Source: W0P33-017 sp963640395 (lineage in GTDB: Bacteria > Bacillota > Clostridia > Lachnospirales > Lachnospiraceae). Taken from it: 42,284 bases of DNA. This document shows, one piece after another, positions 14,562 to 22,900 of the stretch. Made by a program: the position numbers and the translations under genes. The notes below the pieces were generated by a model. That model was not told the origin of the DNA, did no database searches, and saw only the letters and a list, made by a program, of their open reading frames with translations. How positions within the stretch are numbered: position 1 is the first letter of the stretch; each line of letters opens with the position of its first letter. Location of the stretch: positions 1-42,284 of the forward strand of contig CAVHZH010000004.1 in the NCBI GenBank assembly GCA_963640395.1, in the 5' to 3' direction.

Positions 14562-14969
14562 ATGTTGAAAAAACTGCTTTTGAAAAACAGGTGCGTGCTG
14601 GCATACCTGTTTTTCGGTGTATGCACAACGGTCGTAAACATTGTAGCGTATTATATCTGCGCCCATCCGTTGAAGTTCTCCACGGGAGTAAGCACGGTTA
14701 TTGCCTGGCTGCTCGCAGTGATATTTGCTTTCCTCACAAACAAGTCCTGGGTGTTCGGAAGCAAATCTTGGGAAAAGAAGGTTCTGTTGAGAGAGCTTAT
14801 TTCATTTTTTTCCTGTCGGCTTGCAACAGGAGTGCTGGATCTGTTCATTATGCTGGTTACCGTCGACATGTTGCGCTGGAACGATGTGGCGATGAAGGTC
14901 ATATCAAATCTGATTGTGATAGTGCTGAACTATGTTGCCAGCAAATTGATAATTTTTAGGAAACGATAG
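14562..14969 (+). CDS. GtrA-family membrane protein (putative lipid-sugar flippase)
   Basis: A 135-residue GtrA-like protein with four hydrophobic segments, roughly residues 10-32, 40-62, 78-100 and 108-130. The family motifs are FFGVCTTVVNIVAYY, FLTNKSWVF and NYVASKLIIF. GtrA proteins are thought to move undecaprenyl-phosphate-linked sugars across the membrane. It starts 4 bp after the gtrB-like stop codon, with a weak AAAGGG ribosome site 10 nt upstream, so translation is probably coupled. The GC-C gene follows after 8 bp. The combination GtrB-GtrA-membrane transferase matches the three-component glycosylation cassettes of phages and Gram-positive wall-polymer decoration loci. Confidence 0.9.
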   Translation: MLKKLLLKNRCVLAYLFFGVCTTVVNIVAYYICAHPLKFSTGVSTVIAWLLAVIFAFLTNKSWVFGSKSWEKKVLLRELISFFSCRLATGVLDLFIMLVTVDMLRWNDVAMKVISNLIVIVLNYVASKLIIFRKR

Positions 14970-14977
14970 GAGCGTGA

Positions 14978-16462
14978 ATGAGAATGATTGTAAACATTAA
15001 GAACAAATTCGAAGAGGACAAGTTCCCCGTTGTCTGCGCGGGAGTTTTTATACTTCTCGTAACATTCATTGTTTCCTTGCAAAGTCCCTTGAACATACTA
15101 ATAAAGAACGGAAACGTGGGGACAGATTCATCTGTGTTTCAGACGGTCGCCATGTATATGGAAAACGGATTTATGCCCTACAAGGATATTTTTGATCACA
15201 AGGGACCTTTACTCTATGTAATAAATTGGCTGGGTTTTAAAATCAATGAGTCGCATGGAATCTGGATAATCGAAGTTTTAGCACTTCTTTGTACCTTTTT
15301 TATGATTTATAAAACCGCGAGATTATTTTGCAACCGTTTCTATTCGTGTTTGACTTTATTGGCATCGTCCGCTGCTCTTTTTATTTATTTTGAGGGGGGG
15401 AACATGACGGAGGAATATGCAATGCCATTTATTGCTGTTTCCTTCTACATTTTTGCGGATTATTTTCTCAATCAAAATATATCTCGGTTAAGATTGATAG
15501 TTTGCGGGTTGTCTTTTGGGGCGATATGTATGCTGAGAATCAATATGGCGGCCATATGGGTGGTATTTTGTGCCGCTGTGTTGGTGGATACATTGCGGAT
15601 GAAGAAAATGAAAGACTTGTTATACTTTATCTGCTTTTTCCTTGTGGGTGTTCTTCTTATTATTTTGCCTCTTGTCATTTGGCTGATAAGAGGAAATGCC
15701 TTTCAAGATTTTATAAATGATTACTTTGTATTTAATTCTGCGTACATTTCAGATGGCGTTCGAGCATCGTGGAGGAATCGATACACCTCTCTCACTAATT
15801 TTTTCTACAATCCATTAGTGCTCTTGTCTGCGGCATATGCGGGTTGGTCATTTGTGGAGGAGAAAAGTATTTTTTATGCGGCATATGTAATTGCACACTT
15901 TTTCACATTGCTTTGTATATGTATGTCTGGACAAACTTATGGGCATTACGGAATGATTTTGATTCCCTTGATTGCATTATCTATTGCCCGAATTATGCAT
16001 TCCATAGAAACCCAAGAAAAGAAGAAAAAAAGCGCTGTTTTTATTGCGTCTGCATATGTGTTGATTATATTTGCGGCTCCGATGTGGGCAAGGGGAATGT
16101 ATAATATATTGGCTACGAGCCGTTCAGAAACTGTGGACAGTGTGGTTGACGTTGTGAAAGAATATACAGAAGAAGATGAGACCATTATGGTATATGGGAA
16201 TTGGAACATTATTTATATCCTAAGCGAGCGGCTTGCATCATCAAAATATTCATATCAATTTCCACCGATAACAGTTGATGAGAGTATCGCTGACGAATAT
16301 TTTGAAGAATTGGAAGAGAACAACCCTACACTGATTATTGTTCAGGCAAGTAGCGATTTGACGGGTTCAGAGAATGCCAGAATGGCTTCGTTCATAGAAG
16401 ATAATTATTATGAGCTTTTAACCGAGATTGATGATGTGGAAATATACACAAAACAGGAATGA
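14978..16462 (+). CDS. GT-C type membrane glycosyltransferase, GtrC-like role
   Basis: A 494-residue polytopic protein with about ten hydrophobic helices and a ~100-residue C-terminal soluble domain facing outward. The first extracellular loop carries GTDSSVFQTVAMYMENG then YKDIFDHKGPLLY; the Asp residues there are in the position of the catalytic/metal residues of GT-C enzymes. It should transfer the lipid-linked sugar made by the first two proteins to a surface acceptor such as a wall polymer, glycolipid or protein; sugar and acceptor cannot be told. GGAG lies 5 nt before the ATG. Base use is clearly more AT-rich than in the flanking housekeeping genes, suggesting horizontal acquisition. 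A terminator follows. Confidence 0.8.
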   Translation: MRMIVNIKNKFEEDKFPVVCAGVFILLVTFIVSLQSPLNILIKNGNVGTDSSVFQTVAMYMENGFMPYKDIFDHKGPLLYVINWLGFKINESHGIWIIEVLALLCTFFMIYKTARLFCNRFYSCLTLLASSAALFIYFEGGNMTEEYAMPFIAVSFYIFADYFLNQNISRLRLIVCGLSFGAICMLRINMAAIWVVFCAAVLVDTLRMKKMKDLLYFICFFLVGVLLIILPLVIWLIRGNAFQDFINDYFVFNSAYISDGVRASWRNRYTSLTNFFYNPLVLLSAAYAGWSFVEEKSIFYAAYVIAHFFTLLCICMSGQTYGHYGMILIPLIALSIARIMHSIETQEKKKKSAVFIASAYVLIIFAAPMWARGMYNILATSRSETVDSVVDVVKEYTEEDETIMVYGNWNIIYILSERLASSKYSYQFPPITVDESIADEYFEELEENNPTLIIVQASSDLTGSENARMASFIEDNYYELLTEIDDVEIYTKQE

Positions 16463-16516
16463 GCACATAATCTCTCGGATGAAATGATATTTGATACGAC
16501 TATGGCATAGGGTTGG

Positions 16517-16541
16517 AACGAGAGTGGTTGCTTCTCGTTTT
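16517..16541 (+). terminator. Terminator of the glycosylation operon
   Basis: AACGAGA / TCTCGTT hairpin followed by T4, 54 bp after the GT-C stop codon. Confidence 0.6.
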
Positions 16542-16597
16542 ACAATTGAGGTTTGTCAAATCAAGGTGCTCCTTCTCATATTTTAATTTTCTGCTTA

Positions 16598-17032
16598 TTA
16601 TCTCTGCATGATATCAAGCATTTCCTTTGGTGTTACGACAAAGGATTTCACTGGAAAATGTTTGATGTTACCTGTTACAAGATACGTCTCATCGTGTTCC
16701 CTGAGTCCTTCCATGACCACCTCATAGAAAACGATGTCCTTCGGATCCGGAATGACCGCCTCAATCTCAGCATTGATTTCTTCCAAAGTCATTTCTGATG
16801 TTCCATTTTTAGCTGCTGCATCACTTAATTCCTGAAGTGCTCTCGCCGCTCTTTCAGCCTTAAAATCACTCTTTGGGAGTGTCATAGTAAATGGAACACC
16901 ATTTACCATTATAGATCTCTTCAAAAACATCCGCACAGCTGTGGATAAATCAATCCCCAATGCGTCATATATAGCAGTTGCCCGATCTTTCAATTCATCA
17001 TCTACTCTTACCTGTACCAATGTGGTTGCCAT
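16598..17032 (-). CDS. RelB/DinJ antitoxin fused to the C-terminal half of a PIN toxin
   Basis: A 144-residue chimera. Residues 1-90 are a RelB/DinJ-type antitoxin: ATTLVQVRVDDELKDRA, then AIYDALGIDLSTAVRMFL and a helical TLEEINAEI tail. Residues ~92-144 (IPDPKDIVFYEVVMEG, TYLVTGNIKHFPV, FVVTPKEMLDI) match the C-terminal part of PIN-domain toxins, including the DIVFYEV acidic patch. The N-terminal half of the toxin is absent. The simplest reading is an in-frame deletion that joined adjacent antitoxin and toxin genes. The ATG at 17032 is fixed by AAAGGAGGTG 5 nt upstream. It has its own consensus promoter. The DNA-binding half may still regulate; toxin activity is unlikely without the first PIN Asp. 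Confidence 0.8.
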   Translation of the reverse strand: MATTLVQVRVDDELKDRATAIYDALGIDLSTAVRMFLKRSIMVNGVPFTMTLPKSDFKAERAARALQELSDAAAKNGTSEMTLEEINAEIEAVIPDPKDIVFYEVVMEGLREHDETYLVTGNIKHFPVKSFVVTPKEMLDIMQR

Positions 17033-17063
17033 ACAAGCACCTCCTTTTGTTCTTTGTAATTCA

Positions 17064-17091
17064 ATTATAGTACATTGTATGTTTTTGTCAA
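17064..17091 (-). promoter_or_regulatory. Consensus promoter of the RelB-PIN fusion
   Basis: On the - strand, TTGACA (17086-17091), a 16-bp spacer and TATAAT (17064-17069). Both hexamers are perfect sigma-A consensus. The spacer contains CATACAATGTA, a partial dyad that could bind the RelB-like domain. Confidence 0.85.
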
Positions 17092-17176
17092 TCATTCGTT
17101 CTACAAAATCATATTCCGCAAAATAAATTCTGCGTAGAACTGAGTTGTATGTTGGGATTTGTGTCTCCATTAACAT

Positions 17177-17234
17177 GCGATCCTGCCCGGAGGGCTTTTG
17201 TGTAATAGGAAATTCATCGGAATTTCCTGTTACA
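17177..17234. repeat. Dispersed palindromic repeat, copy C
   Basis: Third copy of the repeat at 393-452 and 531-584: leader GCGATCCTGCCCGGAGGGC plus T4, then a palindrome at 17201-17234 with one change (CCTGTTACA for CCTATTACA). It abuts the atp operon terminator. Confidence 0.75.
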
Positions 17235-17235
17235 T

Positions 17236-17268
17236 AAAAAAGCTGCCCTCCCACGAGAACAGCTTTTT
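17236..17268 (-). terminator. Terminator of the atp operon
   Basis: On the - strand, AAAAAGCTG / CAGCTTTTTT hairpin with a 14-nt loop, 20 bp after the atpC stop codon. Confidence 0.8.
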
Positions 17269-17287
17269 ACATGTCTGATATTTTGTT

Positions 17288-17692
17288 TTACCGCAGGCTG
17301 ATACGCACCAGCGCTCTGCGCAGTGCCAGCTCTGCTCTGACCACATCCAGATTCTCATTCTTGGCTGCAAGCCGCTCCTCGGCACGCCGCTTGGCTGCCT
17401 CGGCACGATCCCAGTCGATCTCATCCGGCCACTCGGCGATCTCTGCGAGCAGCGTTACCTTGTCTCCCAGAATCTGTGCGAAGCCGGAATGTACCGCTGC
17501 CTTTTTTTGTCCGTCCTCCTCGGTGATCGTCACGATACCGGGCGCAAGGACTGTCGTCACCGGGATATGGTTTTTGTACACACCGATATCACCCTCTACC
17601 GTAGTGAACTCGATCATGGTCGCTTCGCCCGTATAAAATACGCGCTCCGGTGTGATAATCTCTACCTGAAAATTTCTGCTCTCATCTGCCAT
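17288..17692 (-). CDS. atpC: ATP synthase epsilon subunit
   Basis: The 134-residue epsilon subunit of F1: central stalk and regulator of ATP hydrolysis. An N-terminal beta-sandwich (FQVEIITPERVFYTGEATMI, GDIGVYKNHIPVTTVL) is followed by a two-helix C-terminal domain (DRAEAAKRRAEERLAAK). The length is normal. It starts 11 bp after atpD with AGGAGGG 6 nt before the ATG. It is the last gene of the operon and is followed by the terminator. Confidence 0.96.
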   Translation of the reverse strand: MADESRNFQVEIITPERVFYTGEATMIEFTTVEGDIGVYKNHIPVTTVLAPGIVTITEEDGQKKAAVHSGFAQILGDKVTLLAEIAEWPDEIDWDRAEAAKRRAEERLAAKNENLDVVRAELALRRALVRISLR

Positions 17693-17703
17693 ACGCTGCC
17701 CTC

Positions 17704-19092
17704 CTATTTCATACGGGCACGTACTTCATCGATCGAGCCGGCATTCAGGAACAGTCCCTCGGGAATATCGTCATGCTTTCCTTCCAGAATCTCCTTGAAA
17801 CCACGGATCGTCTCTGCGATCGGTACATATTTTCCTTCCATTCCGGTAAACTGTGTCGCTACATGGAACGGCTGTGACAGGTATCTCTGGATCTTTCTCG
17901 CACGGTTTACGACTACCTTGTCATCCTCTGACAGCTCGTCCATACCGAGGATCGCGATGATATCCTGTAATTCCTTATATTTCTGCAAGATTTCCTGCAC
18001 ACCGCGGGCTACCTTGAAATGCTCTTCTCCCACGATACGGGGATCGAGGATACGGGAGGTAGACGCCAGCGGATCTACTGCCGGGTAAATACCTAATGCT
18101 GCGATGGAACGCTCCAATACGGTCGTTGCGTCCAGGTGCGCGAAGGTCGTAGCCGGTGCGGGGTCTGTCAGGTCATCCGCAGGCACATAGACTGCCTGTA
18201 CAGATGTGATGGAACCGTTCTTTGTAGATGTGATACGCTCCTGTAACGCTCCCATCTCCGTCTGCAAGGTCGGCTGATATCCTACAGCTGACGGCATACG
18301 TCCGAGCAGCGCGGATACCTCTGAGCCTGCCTGTGTGAAACGGAAAATGTTGTCGATGAATAACAGCACATCCTTTCCGCCCTTATCACGGAAATACTCT
18401 GCCATCGTCAGTCCGGTCAGACCGACACGCATACGTGCTCCCGGCGGCTCGTTCATCTGACCGAATACCATCGTCGTCTTATCGATAACGCCGGATTCTT
18501 TCATTTCATAGTACAGATCGTTACCCTCACGGGTACGCTCGCCGACTCCGGTAAATACAGAATATCCACCATGCTCTGTCGCGATGTTGTGGATCAGCTC
18601 CTGAATCAGCACGGTTTTTCCTACTCCTGCACCTCCGAACAGACCGATCTTTCCACCCTTCTGATACGGGCAGAGCAGATCTACGACCTTGATACCGGTC
18701 TCGAGCATCTCGGAAGATGTCGCCTGTTCCTCAAAGCTGGGAGCGGGTCTATGGATGGGCATGTACTCCACATCTGTGGGAGCGGGCTGCTCATCAATGG
18801 GCTCACCGAGCACGTTGAAAATACGTCCCAGTGTGTTTTCTCCTACAGGAACACAGATCGCAGCGCCGGTTGCCTTCGCATCCATGCCGCGTACCAGTCC
18901 GTCTGTCGGGCCCATGGCAATACATTTCACGGTATCATCACCCAAGTGCGAAGCTACCTCTACGACAAGACGTTCCCCGTTTTTACGGGTGATCTCGATC
19001 GCCTCATTGATCTCCGGGATCTTTCCGTCCGGAAATTTGATATCGAGGACTGCACCAATGATCTGAGTGATTTTTCCAATATTTTCTGCCAT
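17704..19092 (-). CDS. atpD: ATP synthase beta subunit
   Basis: The 462-residue catalytic subunit of F1. Walker A GGAGVGKTVL lies near residue 150, the catalytic Glu is in GVGERTREGND, Walker B is VLLFIDNIFRFTQAG, and the DELSEDD sequence is near the C-terminus. All catalytic residues appear present. AAGGAG lies 7 nt before the ATG. It sits between atpG (23 bp upstream) and atpC (11 bp downstream). Confidence 0.98.
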   Translation of the reverse strand: MAENIGKITQIIGAVLDIKFPDGKIPEINEAIEITRKNGERLVVEVASHLGDDTVKCIAMGPTDGLVRGMDAKATGAAICVPVGENTLGRIFNVLGEPIDEQPAPTDVEYMPIHRPAPSFEEQATSSEMLETGIKVVDLLCPYQKGGKIGLFGGAGVGKTVLIQELIHNIATEHGGYSVFTGVGERTREGNDLYYEMKESGVIDKTTMVFGQMNEPPGARMRVGLTGLTMAEYFRDKGGKDVLLFIDNIFRFTQAGSEVSALLGRMPSAVGYQPTLQTEMGALQERITSTKNGSITSVQAVYVPADDLTDPAPATTFAHLDATTVLERSIAALGIYPAVDPLASTSRILDPRIVGEEHFKVARGVQEILQKYKELQDIIAILGMDELSEDDKVVVNRARKIQRYLSQPFHVATQFTGMEGKYVPIAETIRGFKEILEGKHDDIPEGLFLNAGSIDEVRARMK

Positions 19093-19115
19093 TGTTTCAC
19101 TCCTTATATTTTTAT

Positions 19116-19979
19116 TTAACTGATCGCTTCCGCGCCTGCGATGATCTCGGTCAACTCCTGTGTGATCGAGCCCTGACGCGCACGATTGTATTTCAAAGAC
19201 AAATCACTAATCATGTCTTCCGCATTACTTGTCGCTGAATCCATTGCCTGCATTCTGGCGCCGTTTTCACTGGCAAGTGCCTCCACCAACGCACCGTAAA
19301 AAATACTGGTGACGTATTTCGGAATGATCAGATCCAGAGCCTCCTCTACGTTCGGCTCATAATTCATGAGCAGCTTATCATCCGCTACGGCGATCTCATC
19401 ATCGGAAAACTCTACCGGAAGCAGCTTCATCAGCTTCGGCTCATGTACGACCGTATTTTTAAAATGTGTGTATGCAAGATAAATCTTGCCGATCTCCCCT
19501 CTGGTGAACGCATCCAGCACACGCGCACACACAGCCGCCGCATCCTCATAGGAGGGAGCTTCCATGATCGCCGAGTGATCCTCCTTGATCGTGTAGCCGT
19601 AACGGTCGAGTGTCTCGCGTCCCTTGCTGCCGATACAGTAGACCTCTACCTTATCCTGGGGTAAAAGCTCCTGATTGTTCGTGATCAGCTTGGTCACATT
19701 TGCGTTGTATCCGCCTGCGAGTCCGCGGTTTGAGGTAATGACCACCACCGCGATCTTATCAGATGCCCCGCTCTGCAGATACGGATGATCGATGTTGCCT
19801 GATTTCGCTAAAATCGATGTCACCGTCTGGTACATATGGTTAAAATACGGATCTGTCGCCTCTGCGTGAAGCTTTGCCTTCTGCAACTTTACAGTAGAAA
19901 CTAATTTCATGGCTTTTGTGATTTGCTGCGTACTCTGTATGCTGCTTTTTCTTCGCTTGATGTCTCTCATCGAAGCCAT
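19116..19979 (-). CDS. atpG: ATP synthase gamma subunit
   Basis: The 287-residue rotating shaft of F1. The N-terminal helix RDIKRRKSSIQSTQQITKAM and the C-terminal helix ARQGSITQELTEIIAGAEAI form the antiparallel coiled coil. The central Rossmann-like domain contains ITSNRGLAGGYN. Normal length. Two ATGs (19979 and 19970) are possible starts. It follows atpA by 20 bp. Confidence 0.97.
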   Translation of the reverse strand: MASMRDIKRRKSSIQSTQQITKAMKLVSTVKLQKAKLHAEATDPYFNHMYQTVTSILAKSGNIDHPYLQSGASDKIAVVVITSNRGLAGGYNANVTKLITNNQELLPQDKVEVYCIGSKGRETLDRYGYTIKEDHSAIMEAPSYEDAAAVCARVLDAFTRGEIGKIYLAYTHFKNTVVHEPKLMKLLPVEFSDDEIAVADDKLLMNYEPNVEEALDLIIPKYVTSIFYGALVEALASENGARMQAMDSATSNAEDMISDLSLKYNRARQGSITQELTEIIAGAEAIS

Positions 19980-19999
19980 AATTTATCACCGCCTTATTT

Positions 20000-21505
20000 C
20001 TACTTAAAAGATTTCTTGCATTCTTCGATTGCCTTGATCAGCTTCTGCTCGGTCGCATCGTCCATCTCCTTCGTCTCGCGGATCGTCTCAAGGATCTCCG
20101 GATACTTGGTAGATACGAGCTCGATGAGCTCTCCCTCAAAGCGGAGCACATCCTCCACCTCGATATCTAACAGATGGCGCTTGGTCGCTGCGTAGATCAT
20201 GATAACCTGATTCTCAACCGGCATGGGCTTGTACTGCGGCTGCTTTAACATCTCCTGCAGACGCCTTCCCTGTGCCAGCGTCTCCTTTGTCGCATCATCC
20301 AGCTCAGAACCAAACTGGGAGAACGCTGCCAGCTCGGTATACTGTGCCAGCTCGGTACGGATCGGCGCTGCAATCTTCTTCATCGCCTTGATCTGGGCGG
20401 AACCGCCTACACGGGATACGGACAGACCGGCATTGATCGCCGGACGGAAGCCTGCGTTAAACATCTCGGTTTCCAGATAGATCTGACCATCCGTGATAGA
20501 GATCACGTTTGTCGGAATATATGCAGATACGTCGCCCGCCTGTGTCTCGATGATCGGCAATGCGGTCAGTGAACCGCCGCCGAGCTTGTCTGACAGACGC
20601 GCCGCACGCTCCAACAATCTGGAGTGCAGATAAAAGACGTCGCCCGGATATGCCTCACGTCCCGGCGGTCTGCGGAGCAGCAAGGAGAGTGTACGGTATG
20701 CAGTCGCATGCTTACTCAGATCATCATAAATGATGAGCACATCCTCACCGTTTTCCATCCATTCCTCACCGATCGCACATCCTGCATACGGTGCAATATA
20801 CTGCAAAGGTGCCAGCTCACTGGCGGTAGAAGCTACGACGGTGGTATATGCCATTGCGCCGAACTCCTCTAAGGTATTCACGATGGATGCTACTGTAGAA
20901 GCCTTCTGTCCGATGGCTACATAGATACATTTCACATCCTGACCCTTCTGATTGATGATCGTATCGATCGCGATCGCTGTCTTACCGGTCTGTCTGTCGC
21001 CGATGATCAGCTCACGCTGTCCGCGTCCGATCGGGATCATGGAATCGATCGCCTTGATACCTGTCTGTAACGGTGTATCTACGGATTTTCTGGAGATAAC
21101 ACCACTCGCTACCCGCTCGATCTCACGATATTTGTCTGTCTGGATCGGTCCTTTTCCATCGATCGGCTGTCCCAGCGCATTTACAACACGCCCGATCATA
21201 GCGTCCCCGACAGGAACCTCTACCACGCGGCCGGTCGTTTTCACGGTATCTCCCTCACTGATATTTCTATTGGCTCCGAGCAATACGGCACCAACGTTAT
21301 CTTCCTCAAGGTTCAACACCATTCCATATACTTCACCCGGAAATTCCAGAAGCTCGCCCTGCATTGCGTTTTCCAAACCGTGGATACGCGCGATACCATC
21401 TGCTACCTGAATGACAGTACCTACGTCCGCCACCTCAAGCGTTGACGCATATCTGGCGATCTGCTCCTTGATCACGGAACTGATTTCCTCTGGTCTCAAA
21501 TTCAT
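20000..21505 (-). CDS. atpA: ATP synthase alpha subunit
   Basis: The 501-residue non-catalytic nucleotide-binding subunit of F1. Walker A GDRQTGKTAIA lies near residue 170, Walker B VLIIYDDLSKHATAYR, followed by LRRPPGREAYPGDVFYLH and the alpha signature PAINAGLSVSRVGG. The ATG at 21505 is chosen: it overlaps the atpH stop as ATGA and has AGGTGA 9 nt upstream. A second ATG three codons earlier sits against the ribosome site. Confidence 0.98.
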   Translation of the reverse strand: MNLRPEEISSVIKEQIARYASTLEVADVGTVIQVADGIARIHGLENAMQGELLEFPGEVYGMVLNLEEDNVGAVLLGANRNISEGDTVKTTGRVVEVPVGDAMIGRVVNALGQPIDGKGPIQTDKYREIERVASGVISRKSVDTPLQTGIKAIDSMIPIGRGQRELIIGDRQTGKTAIAIDTIINQKGQDVKCIYVAIGQKASTVASIVNTLEEFGAMAYTTVVASTASELAPLQYIAPYAGCAIGEEWMENGEDVLIIYDDLSKHATAYRTLSLLLRRPPGREAYPGDVFYLHSRLLERAARLSDKLGGGSLTALPIIETQAGDVSAYIPTNVISITDGQIYLETEMFNAGFRPAINAGLSVSRVGGSAQIKAMKKIAAPIRTELAQYTELAAFSQFGSELDDATKETLAQGRRLQEMLKQPQYKPMPVENQVIMIYAATKRHLLDIEVEDVLRFEGELIELVSTKYPEILETIRETKEMDDATEQKLIKAIEECKKSFK

Positions 21506-22068
21506 GGAGCGCATTCACCTACTTTCAACTGTATTTTTGATAATTCAAAGCTGAGTGTTGCCAGCTTGCTCTTGATGCTGCTGTCAACAACCCTGTCCTT
21601 AATACGAATGACCATTCCTCCGATCAGGGACGGATCCGTCTCATAATGCATTTCAAACTGCACATAATCTGTAGTTTCCAGAAGCCTTTCTACCAGATGG
21701 GACTTCTGGGTCTCATCGAGCGGCATCACCGTGGTGACATAGGCAGTACCGATATGCTTGTACTCCTTTGCCTGCCCGATAAAATATTCCAGCACAGCCG
21801 GGGTTTCCTTGTAGTGGTCTTTTTCCACCAACATCCGAAGCAAGCCCACCAGCTCGTCGCTGACACGACCCTTGAAAACCGCTTCAAGCGTCGCGATCTT
21901 ATCCTCTTTTACGATTTTTGGATGATTCATCAGTCGATTTAGCTCCTGATTGCCCTCCAGAACGGAACGCACACCCTTCGCTTCCTCCAAAAACAAATCT
22001 AACTGGTTGGATTCCACTGCTAATTCAAACAATGCATCACCGTATGTTTTGGATACTAGCTTAGCCAT
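21502..22068 (-). CDS. atpH: ATP synthase delta subunit
   Basis: The 188-residue peripheral-stalk subunit linking b to F1. The N-terminal helical bundle begins KLVSKTYGDALFELAVES. The conserved C-terminal sequence SLIGGMVIRIKDRVVDSSIK is intact. It overlaps atpF by 13 bp and atpA by 4 bp, indicating translational coupling. Confidence 0.96.
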   Translation of the reverse strand: MAKLVSKTYGDALFELAVESNQLDLFLEEAKGVRSVLEGNQELNRLMNHPKIVKEDKIATLEAVFKGRVSDELVGLLRMLVEKDHYKETPAVLEYFIGQAKEYKHIGTAYVTTVMPLDETQKSHLVERLLETTDYVQFEMHYETDPSLIGGMVIRIKDRVVDSSIKSKLATLSFELSKIQLKVGECAP

Positions 22069-22571
22069 GTTGAATCACCCATTTCCTTTATAGTCTCATC
22101 GACCAGTTGGTTTTGAATGTTGACATCGATATTTGCCGTGATGACCTTGGATGCCATCGCTGCCGCTACGGAGATCATCTCCTGCTTCATTTCGTCAACG
22201 ACACGCTTCTTCTCCAGCAGCGCCTCCTCATTGGCACGCGCAATAATGCGGGCAGCTTCTTCCTTCGCATCCTCCACGATCTTCGCTTCATTGCGGAGCG
22301 CCTTCTGCCTTGCCTCGGAGAGAATCGTCTCTGCTTCTTTGTCAATACCCTTCAGCTTTTCCTCATATTCAGCCTTCAGCTCTGCCGCGCTGGTCTTGTC
22401 TGCCGCCGCATCGTCCAGCTCAGTCTGTATCTTGAGCTTGCGGTCTGCCAGCATCTGACGGACCGGATTGAACAGCAGGTAGCTCAGTGCGAGAAACAGG
22501 AAAAATATTGCAATCGCGAGCAATACCGAATCTTGTACCAACTGCATGTCCAGATCAAATAATCTTTCCAT
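22056..22571 (-). CDS. atpF: ATP synthase b subunit
   Basis: The 171-residue peripheral-stalk subunit. One N-terminal transmembrane helix (about residues 15-37, VLLAIAIFFLFLALSYLLF) precedes NPVRQMLADRK and a long charged coiled coil to residue ~160. AGGAGG is 15 nt before the ATG, longer than ideal; no better start is visible. It lies 40 bp after atpE. Confidence 0.95.
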   Translation of the reverse strand: MERLFDLDMQLVQDSVLLAIAIFFLFLALSYLLFNPVRQMLADRKLKIQTELDDAAADKTSAAELKAEYEEKLKGIDKEAETILSEARQKALRNEAKIVEDAKEEAARIIARANEEALLEKKRVVDEMKQEMISVAAAMASKVITANIDVNIQNQLVDETIKEMGDSTWLS

Positions 22572-22611
22572 AACTGAGAAGTGTTACCTCCTTATTTTTA
22601 TTGGCTGCGTC

Positions 22612-22872
22612 CTATCTTGTGAAGGGCTTTACGAACATCAGCAGCATCGCTACGAGCAGACCGTACAGACCTGTCGTCTCTGCAACCGCCTGTCCCAAAA
22701 GCATGGTAGATGTAATATCGCCCTTTGCCCCGGGGTTACGTCCTACTGCTGCCGCACCATGTCCTGCTGCGATACCCTGTCCTACACCGGGTCCGATACC
22801 GGCGATAAGTGCAAGTCCCGCACCGATTGCTGAACATCCTAAGATAAAATCTTCACCTGTGAAATTCTCCAT
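22612..22872 (-). CDS. atpE: ATP synthase c subunit, Na+-type signature
   Basis: The 86-residue proteolipid of the rotor ring: two transmembrane helices joined by the polar loop GRNPGAKGD. Residues at the ion site are Gln32, Val63, Glu65, Thr66, Thr67 and Tyr70 (GVGQG and QAVAETTGLY). These match, at identical numbering, the Na+-liganding residues of Ilyobacter tartaricus c subunit (Gln32, Val63, Glu65, Ser66, Tyr70), with Thr for Ser66. The enzyme is therefore predicted to couple to Na+ rather than H+. An AGGAGG ribosome site precedes the ATG. It lies 28 bp after atpB. Confidence 0.96.
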   Translation of the reverse strand: MENFTGEDFILGCSAIGAGLALIAGIGPGVGQGIAAGHGAAAVGRNPGAKGDITSTMLLGQAVAETTGLYGLLVAMLLMFVKPFTR

Positions 22873-22900
22873 GATAGTTCCTCCTTAAAATAAAATCTTG

